From: Aphanothece hegewaldii CCALA 016
GTDB taxonomy: Bacteria; Cyanobacteriota; Cyanobacteriia; Cyanobacteriales; Microcystaceae
Assembly (NCBI RefSeq): GCF_003007785.1
Contig: NZ_PXOH01000004.1
Coordinates: 1 to 64,000, forward strand
Direction: 5' to 3'
DNA: 64,000 nt
The notes beneath the pieces were generated by a model. It worked only from the letters and a program-made list of their open reading frames with translations, did no database searches and was not told where the DNA came from. Each line of letters starts with the position of its first letter. Positions within the stretch are counted from its first letter, which is position 1. Of this stretch, positions 8,181 through 15,968 are shown one piece after another. Made by a program: the position numbers and the translations under genes.

Positions 8181-10273
8181 TATAGATTGCTAGATAATGA
8201 ATTTAATGCTAAAGCTAAAGGAAACACTCTTACACTTCCTGAGTTACGCAACAATGCAGCAATAACGGTAAACGTCCAACGAGAGTCAACGAAATCATCA
8301 ACTAAAAATACTGACCCTGCCATTATTTTACTTGTATCGATCGCAAATACTCCATCTAAATTATGCGCTTGCTGATAGCTATTGTTCATCCTCTTCTGAG
8401 GTTGATTTTGTTTTACTTTTCCAACAACAGGAATAAAAGGTATATTTAATTGATGCGCTAATCTTTGAGCAAAGTTCGGGACAAGTTCGGGACGGTTTAA
8501 AGAAGGAACACAAGTTACCCAAGTTGGTAAGGGTTGAGGGTGAAGACGCTGTATCATTGAAATCATTCCCTGAACTAAATCATCATTAAACTGATTATCT
8601 CGATATTTACCTTGTTTAACTAATTGTCCCCAACCTGCATCACCCCATAAACAAAGTGCGCGTCCTTCTTCTGCTTGTAAAGTAGTTGGAATTTTGCCAG
8701 AAAATCGATAAACTGAAAAAGCTTGTGGTGGCCATTGTTTGCGAGGTTCAATTTTTAGGTCACTACGACGGAGAAATTGAATCGCTTGTTTTTCTCGTTC
8801 TGGTGAATAAGTGGCAGCTACAATAGGATAACCTAAACATACTGCACATTTACCACAAGGTTGAGGATTTGTATCATTTAAAGTTTCGGCTAAAAATTTC
8901 ATCAAACATTGCTGACTACTCATATAGTTTCGCATCTGTTGTTGTTCAGAATAGCGAATTTGTTTGAGTTGTTCGATTTTTTGGGTATCTGGTTGATAGA
9001 TAATGGGTGTCGCGTACCATTTTGTGTTTATTTTAACGACAGGTGCAGGTGATTCTAAGGATAATAGCTTTAGAACTTTCTCAATTTTTCCTTTTGCTAG
9101 ATTGAGTTGTTGTTCTAACTGAGGAACTGATAAACCATCTGCTTGATTAAGACTATTTAAGACTTGTTGGGTATGTATAAGGAGTGGGAATGCTGTTTCT
9201 ATAAAATAATTGGTGATTTCTTCGTCTTCTTCTCCACTCAGTAGGATTCCGTACGCTTGTTCTACTGCTCTTCCAGCGCGTCCCACTTGTTGATAATAAT
9301 GTACCACAGAACCAGGACGCTGATAATGGATGACAAAACCTAAATCTGGTTTATCGAAACCCATTCCTAACGCGGTTGTTGCGACAAGAACTTTAATTTC
9401 ATTTTTTAATAGTTGGTCTTCTAAAGTTTCTCGTTCTTTGATTTCACTATAATAGGATTTTGCTATAATATTTTGCGTTTTTAACCAATTAGCTACTATT
9501 TCGGCATCTCTAACCGTTAGAGTATAGATAATGCCACTGCCTTCTAAAAGTGGTAATATTTCGGCTAACCACGCTAAACGACCCGCAGAACTCGGAATAT
9601 TGATATTTTGTAATTGTAAACTTTTTCGCGTCAGTGTCCCTTTTAAGATACGCAGATTTGTGCCTAGTTGTGTTTGAATATCTCTAATAACTCGATTATT
9701 TGCGGTTGCAGTGGTGGCTAAAACGGGAATATTTGAGGGAAGTGCTTGTAAAATACGAACAATACGGCGATAATCAGGTCTAAAATCATGTCCCCAGTCG
9801 GAAATACAATGCGCTTCATCTACGACAAATAAACCAACACGAGACGAAATAGGTAATAAAACTTTATCCCGAAATTCATCATTAGCGAGTCTTTCAGGAG
9901 AAATCAGCAGAATATCTATTTGTCCTGAAAGTAGTTGATTTTTGACGGTTTCCCAGTCTTCTGTATTGCTAGAATTAATCGTTGCAGCTTTGACATTAAT
10001 GCGTTTTGCTGCGGCAATTTGGTTTCGCATTAAGGCTAAAAGAGGGGATATTAGAATAGTTGGGCCAAAATTTTGGTCACGCAGTAAACGAGTTGCTAGA
10101 AAATAAACTAAGCTTTTTCCCCATCCTGTTCGTTGTATCACTAATAAACGCGAACGATACTGTATCAGTTCATTAATAGCTTCCCATTGTCCAGAACGAA
10201 AGTCTGCTGTAGGATGATTAAGCGCAGAACGAAGAAAAGATAAGGCTTGTTGTTTAAGGTCGTTAGAATACAT
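8180..10273 (-). CDS. RecQ-like helicase fused to ComF-like phosphoribosyltransferase
   Basis: The 697-aa product has a superfamily 2 RecQ helicase core: Walker A RTGWGKS (48-54), DEAH box (152-155) followed by the aromatic loop CISDWGHDFRPDY, motif VI QQVGRAGRA (328-336), and a RecQ zinc module with Cys456, 473, 476 and 479. Instead of an HRDC tail, residues about 580-690 form a ComF-like phosphoribosyltransferase domain with VPSLNRPELVPNFAQRLA and a PRPP loop VFLVDDFVDSRWT (655-667). ComF and DprA are both natural-transformation proteins, so the coupled DprA-like gene downstream gives a coherent DNA-handling module. A defence or DNA-uptake role is inference. Confidence 0.9.
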   Translation of the reverse strand: MYSNDLKQQALSFLRSALNHPTADFRSGQWEAINELIQYRSRLLVIQRTGWGKSLVYFLATRLLRDQNFGPTILISPLLALMRNQIAAAKRINVKAATINSSNTEDWETVKNQLLSGQIDILLISPERLANDEFRDKVLLPISSRVGLFVVDEAHCISDWGHDFRPDYRRIVRILQALPSNIPVLATTATANNRVIRDIQTQLGTNLRILKGTLTRKSLQLQNINIPSSAGRLAWLAEILPLLEGSGIIYTLTVRDAEIVANWLKTQNIIAKSYYSEIKERETLEDQLLKNEIKVLVATTALGMGFDKPDLGFVIHYQRPGSVVHYYQQVGRAGRAVEQAYGILLSGEEDEEITNYFIETAFPLLIHTQQVLNSLNQADGLSVPQLEQQLNLAKGKIEKVLKLLSLESPAPVVKINTKWYATPIIYQPDTQKIEQLKQIRYSEQQQMRNYMSSQQCLMKFLAETLNDTNPQPCGKCAVCLGYPIVAATYSPEREKQAIQFLRRSDLKIEPRKQWPPQAFSVYRFSGKIPTTLQAEEGRALCLWGDAGWGQLVKQGKYRDNQFNDDLVQGMISMIQRLHPQPLPTWVTCVPSLNRPELVPNFAQRLAHQLNIPFIPVVGKVKQNQPQKRMNNSYQQAHNLDGVFAIDTSKIMAGSVFLVDDFVDSRWTFTVIAALLRNSGSVRVFPLALALNSLSSNL

Positions 10274-10384
10274 ATACTATGAAAATAGCGATCGCTTTTC
10301 CTAAAGTACCCAAAACCTAGATTTTAATTTCATTAGTCGTAGATGTTAAGATGGTACACTAAGGCTCGTTTTTAGATAGATTCT

Positions 10385-10651
10385 ATGCAAATTCCAGAAA
10401 ACAAGCATCGATCGCAAAAAGCTACTTTATCTAAACCCAATGATTCTGATTTTCAATTGAGAGCTATTGCTTATAGTATGGATGCTCTAGTTCCAGGTCT
10501 TTATATTTGGTTAGGTACAATTAAAATTCGTTTGGGTGGTAGTCTCCCAGAAGATAACTACCCAGGTACAATACATAGTCAGGCTGGAATTGCTATGGTA
10601 TTACCAAACTATCGAATTTTTAGCACTTATCAGGGTAATTATGACCCTTGA
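10385..10651 (+). CDS. small protein of unknown function, first of an overlapping pair
   Basis: This is an 88-aa ORF from an ATG at 10385. The N-terminal half is polar and basic; the C-terminal half contains GLYIWLGTIKIRLGGSLP and AGIAMVLPNYRIFSTYQG, likely beta strands. I do not recognise a family. Its last 11 bases overlap the next ORF's start, the arrangement common in two-gene toxin-antitoxin modules. It is divergent from the RecQ fusion gene, with 110 bp between start codons. Confidence 0.5.
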   Translation: MQIPENKHRSQKATLSKPNDSDFQLRAIAYSMDALVPGLYIWLGTIKIRLGGSLPEDNYPGTIHSQAGIAMVLPNYRIFSTYQGNYDP

Positions 10652-10871
10652 TAAACATCAACTTGAGGGTATTCTTCAAATTTCAGCTACAACATTACCT
10701 GCTTCCGAATTTGAGAAACTTTTAATTGAAGCAGGCTATATTAAAATAGGCACTGCACCCGCTCAAGGTAAACGTATTAAAGCTTGGTGGAGTCATCCAA
10801 CTTTTAAACGAGTAGAAGTTATTTATAGTCCTGATGAAGCAATTGCGATTACTGCCTATCATGTTAATTAA
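10641..10871 (+). CDS. small protein of unknown function, second of an overlapping pair
   Basis: This ORF gives 76 aa from the ATG at 10641, which I prefer over the upstream TTG-type extension to 10536 that would overlap the first gene by over 100 bp. The N-terminal helix region (MTLDKHQLEGILQ) is followed by EAGYIKIGTAPAQGKRIKAW and a strand-rich end (RVEVIYSPDEAIAITAYHV). The ending recalls small RNase-fold toxins of the BECR type (VxVVYDPxxxxxITAY-like), but this is only a resemblance. It could be the toxin of a pair with the preceding gene. Confidence 0.5.
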   Translation: MTLDKHQLEGILQISATTLPASEFEKLLIEAGYIKIGTAPAQGKRIKAWWSHPTFKRVEVIYSPDEAIAITAYHVN

Positions 10872-10895
10872 TAAAATTTGCTAAAAAACTTTGTT

Positions 10896-11243
10896 ATGGT
10901 TGCGTTAATAAGTGCAGTACGAGATTCTGCGTTACAAGCCACTGTTTTAAACACTACACCCCTATTTTATAGTCAAGGGGCTGATCTAAGTATTGATCGT
11001 TCTGCTCATGTTAGGGCTGGTTCTAGTTTAACTTGGTTTGGTGATTTTTTAGCGATCGTACAAGATGATGCTAATTTTTTAGTCTTAATTAATCCATCAG
11101 ATTTACAAGTTAATGCTATTACTTTAAATGTAGAAGGGGTTTGTCTGTCTAAAAAATCAAAAAATCGGCTATATTTAGTCATTGATGCCGATAATCCGAT
11201 TCTTCCTTGTGAGTTATGCGAGGTTGAGATTACTGGAGAATAG
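10896..11243 (+). pseudogene. internally deleted DUF6929-like protein remnant
   Basis: The frame encodes about 115 aa from the ATG at 10896. Its first half (VRAGSSLTWFGDFLAIVQDD, then LINPSDLQVNAITL) matches the start of a roughly 300-residue beta-propeller-like family I know as DUF6929. Its second half (YLVIDADNPILPCELCEVEI) matches the extreme C-terminus of the same family. The central 180 or so residues are missing at a join near VNAITLN/VEGVCLS, with the frame kept. It is either a decayed gene or an unusually short derivative. Confidence 0.55.
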
Positions 11244-11440
11244 GGGGTATAAATTTTGTAAAGTTTCTTACTCTCTGTGTTAATCTACGGAAGTTAAATA
11301 ATTATTTGAGTAATTGTTAGAATATTATAACCGCCAGAGAATGAATTTCACGGTGGTGCATTATAACAGAATTAATTTTTTAACTTTAATAAAAAAAATT
11401 CGGAAATAACTTTTGACTCCAATTAAATAGAAATAATCAA

Positions 11441-12325
11441 CTAACTCATAAACTTTTGTATTTCCTGTGTAACTGCTTCAGAAGATTCTTCATGTATTCC
11501 TAAAGTTCCTCGTAAATATACGGATTGAACTTTATTTAATTCTGCGATCGCTTCCATTTCTGCTTTAGAACGAGGTGGCGCGTTTTCTGCAATAATAATG
11601 AATACAGGTATCGATAAAGATTGAATTAATTCTAAAAATTGCTGACGATTTTGTATGGGATCTAAAGTACCTGTCACAAAAGCTGCGGGTGCATATCTTG
11701 AACCTGTTTTCTGCGTAATTTTTTTCTTACTGGCAATAAATTCTGGTGTAAGTTTACTATCATCTGTATAAACGTGACGACGATACATTAAACGCAAAAA
11801 GGAAGGCGTTGTATTGAGATAATATAATAATTGTCCAATAAGAGGTAATCTTACTGTTTCTCTAATACCATTTCTCACAGTATCAGGTAGTCCCATTACT
11901 TTCAATGGGCCGCACCAAGTCGGAGCAATTAATATTATTTTAGAAACAAGGTTAGAGTTATTTTGAGCTAATTTTAAGGCATAACCACTCGCATGACCCG
12001 CCGCAATAATAATTATCGGAGTAGTAAAAGTATCAGTTACAAAATCTGGTAATAACTGATGATAAAGTTCTGGTTTATAATTTAGTGGTGGATGTTCTGA
12101 ATCTCCGAAACCAAGCCAGTCTAGAATATTAACTTGATAGTTTTTGGCTAAAATTTGAGCAATTCCCGCCATTTCCTGACGAGTTGAAACGGTACTAAAT
12201 GCAGGTAGTAATAAAACGGGTAAACCTTGTCCTAAAGTTTCATAAGTGACTGAATACTTTTGATTTTGCCAAGTCCAAGAATATTGTTTAACTGTTCCGT
12301 TAAGTTGAGTGAGTGTAGTAGTCAT
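11441..12325 (-). CDS. alpha/beta hydrolase-fold protein with altered nucleophile elbow
   Basis: This 294-aa alpha/beta hydrolase has the oxyanion region VLLLPAFSTVSTR and LDWLGFGDSEHPP, a C-terminal acid candidate in TGTLDPIQ and the His in LGIHEES. The nucleophile elbow reads G110-H-A-S-G114, so the normal G-x-Ser-x-G position holds Ala and the neighbour is Ser. It may be inactive, use the shifted serine, or have a non-hydrolytic role. Its ATGA start overlaps the stop of the metal-permease gene, so it is the last gene of the zinc-type transporter operon. The link to metal uptake is unexplained. Confidence 0.8.
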   Translation of the reverse strand: MTTTLTQLNGTVKQYSWTWQNQKYSVTYETLGQGLPVLLLPAFSTVSTRQEMAGIAQILAKNYQVNILDWLGFGDSEHPPLNYKPELYHQLLPDFVTDTFTTPIIIIAAGHASGYALKLAQNNSNLVSKIILIAPTWCGPLKVMGLPDTVRNGIRETVRLPLIGQLLYYLNTTPSFLRLMYRRHVYTDDSKLTPEFIASKKKITQKTGSRYAPAAFVTGTLDPIQNRQQFLELIQSLSIPVFIIIAENAPPRSKAEMEAIAELNKVQSVYLRGTLGIHEESSEAVTQEIQKFMS

Positions 12326-13179
12326 AATGCTTTTCTGAGGTTATTTTTTTTGGCTGTTAAAATTCCCTGAGTGGGACTAAATAATAACGCTAAGACAAAC
12401 GAAATAAAAACAACGATAACAATTGCAGGGCCAGAAGGAATATCTAGATAGTAGCTGAGATACATTCCACTGATACCAGAAAATATACCAAAAACTGACC
12501 CTAAAATCATCATTTGATATAATTCTTTAACTAACAGATATGCCGTAATTGCTGGCCCAACTAATAAGGACATTACTAATAAAGCTCCGACGGTTTGCAT
12601 ACTAGCGACAATGGTTAAAGTTATGGCGCAAACTAAGCCAAAATACATGAGATTTACAGGTAAACCACAAGCTTTAGCCCCTAGCGGATCGAAAGTATAG
12701 AATTGTAGTTCTTTATAAAATAATTGATTTAAAACTAAAATAATTAAAGTAATAATTAAAATCTGTAAAACATCCGCTTGGCGAACGCCTAGAATATCGC
12801 CAAAAAGAATATGACTGAGATCAACACGATTGGTTTTTAGCACACTAATTAAAATGACCCCAATGCCTAAAAAAGTTGGTAAAGTTAGAGCCATTGCTGT
12901 ATCGACTTTAATGCGTGATTGTATTCGGATAGCTGCCATGACTAAGGCACTGAGAATACCCGAAATAAAAGCCCCAATTGATAAATTTAAATCTAAGAAA
13001 AAAGCAATCGATACTCCTGGTAAAACGGCATGAGAAATTACGTCACCAATCATCCCCATCTGTTGCACAATTAAATAACTTCCCACTACTGCCCCTAAAA
13101 TTCCCATCAAAAAAGCAATAGCTAGGGCATTTCTCATAAATTCAAATTCTAAGGGTGCGAACAATCCATCTAATAACAT
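12322..13179 (-). CDS. metal ABC transporter permease, ZnuB/MntB family
   Basis: This 285-aa ABC-3 family inner-membrane permease has about eight hydrophobic segments. The GDVISHAVLPGVSIAFFL segment near residue 45 is the family hallmark coupling region. It forms the channel for a divalent cation delivered by the binding protein encoded at 14002-14991. Only 8 bp separate it from the ATPase gene upstream and it overlaps the hydrolase gene by 4 bp. Zinc is favoured over manganese because the partner binding protein has a His-rich loop and there is a Fur/Zur-like operator. Confidence 0.92.
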   Translation of the reverse strand: MLLDGLFAPLEFEFMRNALAIAFLMGILGAVVGSYLIVQQMGMIGDVISHAVLPGVSIAFFLDLNLSIGAFISGILSALVMAAIRIQSRIKVDTAMALTLPTFLGIGVILISVLKTNRVDLSHILFGDILGVRQADVLQILIITLIILVLNQLFYKELQFYTFDPLGAKACGLPVNLMYFGLVCAITLTIVASMQTVGALLVMSLLVGPAITAYLLVKELYQMMILGSVFGIFSGISGMYLSYYLDIPSGPAIVIVVFISFVLALLFSPTQGILTAKKNNLRKAL

Positions 13180-13187
13180 TTAATTTC

Positions 13188-13907
13188 TTATATAAAAAGA
13201 TGATTTAAGTGATGTCCATAGGCTTTTTTTAAGTTCTCCTGAGTCATTACATCTTTTTTTGCACCAACGGCAATTAAGCTTTTATTGAGCAAAAGTAACT
13301 GATCGTAATGCTCTAAACTTTCCCCTAAATCATGGGTAATCACTAATAAGGTTTTTTGTTCGGATTTTAATTCTTGAAAAACATCAAAAATAATCGTTTC
13401 TGTCTGACTATCCACCCCTGCTAAAGGTTCATCAAAAAATAATAAATTTGCTTGTTGGGCTAAGGCACGTGCAATAAAAACTCGTTGCTGTTGCCCTCCA
13501 GATAATTCGCCGATTTGCCGTTGACGATAATTCCACATTCCAACTCGTTCTAAGGCATCTCTAACAATATTATAAGAGTTGCGATCGGGTTTTCTAAACC
13601 ATCCAGTCGCGGGAATACGACCCATCATCACCACATTTTCTACGGTAACTGGATAATCCCAATCGATTTGGCTTCTCTGCGGCACATAGGAGACTTTTTT
13701 AAGCTGTCGTTTTAAAGGACGTGACGCATATCGCACAATACCGCTTGCCTTTGGAATTAAGCCCAAAACTGCTTTAACAACGGTACTTTTGCCCGCCCCA
13801 TTTGGCCCCAAAAGACCCGTCATTTGGCCTGGTTGTAAACAAAACGAAACATCTTGAACCGCCCAACTATTCCGATAACTCACAGTTAGGTCATTGACTT
13901 CTAGCAT
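13188..13907 (-). CDS. metal ABC transporter ATP-binding protein, ZnuC-like
   Basis: This is the ATPase of the zinc-type importer. It has Walker A GPNGAGKST, a Q-loop in YVPQRS, the signature LSGGQQQR, Walker B LLFFDEPLAGVD and the switch His in VITHD. The start MLEVNDLTVSY at 13907 fits ABC ATPases better than the ATG two codons upstream at 13913. It is divergent from the binding-protein gene, with about 95 bp between starts and a Fur-family operator in the gap, so both arms should respond to the same metal signal. Confidence 0.93.
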   Translation of the reverse strand: MLEVNDLTVSYRNSWAVQDVSFCLQPGQMTGLLGPNGAGKSTVVKAVLGLIPKASGIVRYASRPLKRQLKKVSYVPQRSQIDWDYPVTVENVVMMGRIPATGWFRKPDRNSYNIVRDALERVGMWNYRQRQIGELSGGQQQRVFIARALAQQANLLFFDEPLAGVDSQTETIIFDVFQELKSEQKTLLVITHDLGESLEHYDQLLLLNKSLIAVGAKKDVMTQENLKKAYGHHLNHLFI

Positions 13908-13952
13908 AATCACCTTAAATTATTGTGAATTCATCTTTTATTTTAAAATGAA

Positions 13953-13965
13953 AATGATTATCATT
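13953..13965. promoter_or_regulatory. Fur/Zur-type operator in divergent znu promoter
   Basis: This is a perfect 6-1-6 palindrome, AATGAT-T-ATCATT, inside a longer AT-rich symmetric region. It lies between the divergent zinc-type importer genes. It matches the general Fur-family box; Zur is the likely ligand protein given the genes served. Confidence 0.7.
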
Positions 13966-14001
13966 ATAAAAAATGTCTCAATTATCTTCAATCACCATTA
14001 T

Positions 14002-14991
14002 ATGAAAATGAAAACCATTCCCATCACCTTTTTAGCTCTAACTTTAGGCTTAAATAGTTGTAGTACACCAAACCAAACCGCTAGTAACTCGGAGAATGTT
14101 CAGAAACCTTCTGTCATTGCCTCATACAGTGTTCTGTGTAATCTCACGGAGACGATCGCCCAAGATACTGTAAACTTAAAATGTCTGATCCCACCAGCAC
14201 AAGATCCCCACACCTATCAACCGACACCATCCGATAGTAAAGCAATTAGTGAAGCGCAACTGGTTCTCTATGGTGGCTATCAGTTTGAACCGCAAATCAT
14301 CGAACTGGTTCAAGCAGCGAATACACCTACACCTAAAATTGCTGTCAGTGAACAAGCGGTACCTAAACCCATTATGGCAGTACATGAACACGCGCACGAA
14401 CAAGAGCAAACCAAGGAAGAACACAAAGAAGGTGAATCAGAACCCGATCCCCATGTATGGCATGATGTAAAAAATGTTATAGCGATGACAGAAATTGTAC
14501 GATCGCAACTCGCTACCCTTAACCCTTCCCAAGCGCAGGTGTATGATCAAAATGCCAAAGCATATACCGAAAAGCTACAAAACCTAGATAACTGGGTGAA
14601 AGCGCAAATAGCAACCATTCCCGAACAACAACGTACACTGATTACTACTCATGACGCATTGGGATATTATATCAATGCCTATGGTTTAACGGGATCAGAA
14701 GCGTTACAGGGGATGAGTACTGAAGAGACTCCCACTGCATCACGAGTCAAAGAATTAGTAGGAACCATTAAACAAACCAAAGTACCAACACTTTTCGCGG
14801 AAATTACGGCAAATAATAAAGTCATCGAAAATGTCGCAAGAGAAGCTAATGTCAAAATTGCGGATCAAGAATTATACGCAGATAGTTTAGGGGAAAAAGG
14901 TAGCCCAACAGGAACTTATGTCGGTATGATCGAAAATAATACCTGTGCGATCGTCAATGGTTTAGGTGGTAAATGTACTCCGTTTCAATAA
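14002..14991 (+). CDS. zinc ABC transporter substrate-binding lipoprotein, ZnuA-like
   Basis: This 329-aa cluster A-I metal-binding protein starts from the ATG at 14002, which opens a clean lipoprotein signal (hydrophobic stretch then LNSC). The in-frame extension upstream runs over the operator and is not credible. The protein has the conserved DPHTYQPTPSD metal His, a His/Glu-rich loop (HEHAHEQEQ to DPHVWHD, about residues 126-155) typical of ZnuA rather than MntC, and TTHDALGYY. It captures Zn2+ in the periplasm for the ZnuBC pair encoded divergently. Its stop overlaps the convergent GT2 gene by 7 bp. Confidence 0.92.
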   Translation: MKMKTIPITFLALTLGLNSCSTPNQTASNSENVQKPSVIASYSVLCNLTETIAQDTVNLKCLIPPAQDPHTYQPTPSDSKAISEAQLVLYGGYQFEPQIIELVQAANTPTPKIAVSEQAVPKPIMAVHEHAHEQEQTKEEHKEGESEPDPHVWHDVKNVIAMTEIVRSQLATLNPSQAQVYDQNAKAYTEKLQNLDNWVKAQIATIPEQQRTLITTHDALGYYINAYGLTGSEALQGMSTEETPTASRVKELVGTIKQTKVPTLFAEITANNKVIENVAREANVKIADQELYADSLGEKGSPTGTYVGMIENNTCAIVNGLGGKCTPFQ

Positions 14992-15959
14992 ATCTCAGGT
15001 AACGGATAGGATAAATAAGCCATCCGTTTTACCTCTCGTCTTCCTCTAGCGACTGAATCTAAAATTAAGCCACAAGTCATACTTAAAAAAGCAAGTAACA
15101 TCGTAGATGCGGCTAAAATAGCTGTGGGAAATCTGGGGACTAAACCTGTATTAAAATAAGTGATTAGGATTGGAACAACTAAAGCGATCGAAATTATAGC
15201 TAGAAACAGAAATAGTATTCCAAAGAACATAAAAGGGCGAATTTCTTTAAATAAAAGTAACGCTGTTCCTAAGACTCGCCAACCATCGGTAAAAGTTCTT
15301 AATTTACTTTGCGATCCAGGTGGACGTTCACCATATAAAGTCGGTTCCTCCGCAAAGGGCATTCTTAATTCTAAAGCGTGGATAGTAAATTCGGTTTCAA
15401 TCTCAAAACCATGAGAAAGAGCAGGAAAAGATTTAACATAGCGTCGAGAAAAAATCCGATAACCCGACAGCATATCATTAAATTTAGCTCCAAATAAAAA
15501 CTTAACAAAACCAGTGAGAAAAAGATTTCCCGCTTTGTGTCCAGGACGATATACATTAGGAGTATCTAAGGCAGGGCGACGGGTTCCTACTACCATATCT
15601 AATCTTTCAATTAATAAACGTTCAATTAACCGTCTGACTGCTGCAACTTCATAGGTATCATCTCCATCAATTAGGATATAAATATCAGCATTAATATCAG
15701 CAAACATCCGCCGAACGACATTACCTTTACCTGGTTGTATTTCGTGTCGAACAACAGCACCTGCGGCTAAAGCTTGTTCTACAGTATCATCGGTAGAACG
15801 ATTGTTATAAACATAAATTGTGGCTTCAGGTAGATATTTTTGAAAGTCGGTTACTACTTTTTGAATCGTTAAACTTTCATTTCGACAGGGAACTAAAACG
15901 GCAATTTTATAGTTTTTAAGTGAAATAGTTTTAATTTTAGAAGTCACTGGATTTAGCAT
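14985..15959 (-). CDS. GT2 family glycosyltransferase with C-terminal membrane anchor
   Basis: This 324-aa enzyme of the polyprenyl/dolichol-phosphate sugar synthase type begins its catalytic GT-A domain with IAVLVPCRNESLTIQKVV. It carries the metal-binding LIDGDDTYE motif near residue 100 and has two hydrophobic segments after residue 240. It probably charges undecaprenyl phosphate with a hexose, which would supply a lipid-linked sugar to the GT-C proteins encoded just upstream on the same strand (9 bp gap). It is the last gene of the three-gene minus-strand operon. Confidence 0.88.
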   Translation of the reverse strand: MLNPVTSKIKTISLKNYKIAVLVPCRNESLTIQKVVTDFQKYLPEATIYVYNNRSTDDTVEQALAAGAVVRHEIQPGKGNVVRRMFADINADIYILIDGDDTYEVAAVRRLIERLLIERLDMVVGTRRPALDTPNVYRPGHKAGNLFLTGFVKFLFGAKFNDMLSGYRIFSRRYVKSFPALSHGFEIETEFTIHALELRMPFAEEPTLYGERPPGSQSKLRTFTDGWRVLGTALLLFKEIRPFMFFGILFLFLAIISIALVVPILITYFNTGLVPRFPTAILAASTMLLAFLSMTCGLILDSVARGRREVKRMAYLSYPLPEIY

Positions 15960-15968
15960 ATTATTGTA

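Noticed and set aside
10536-10640. Longer start for the second tiny ORF
   Set aside because: It would overlap the first ORF by over 100 bp; the ATG at 10641 gives a natural short overlap.
13894-14001. N-terminal extension of the zinc-binding protein gene
   Set aside because: It runs across the operator and divergent promoter, while the ATG at 14002 opens a proper lipoprotein signal.
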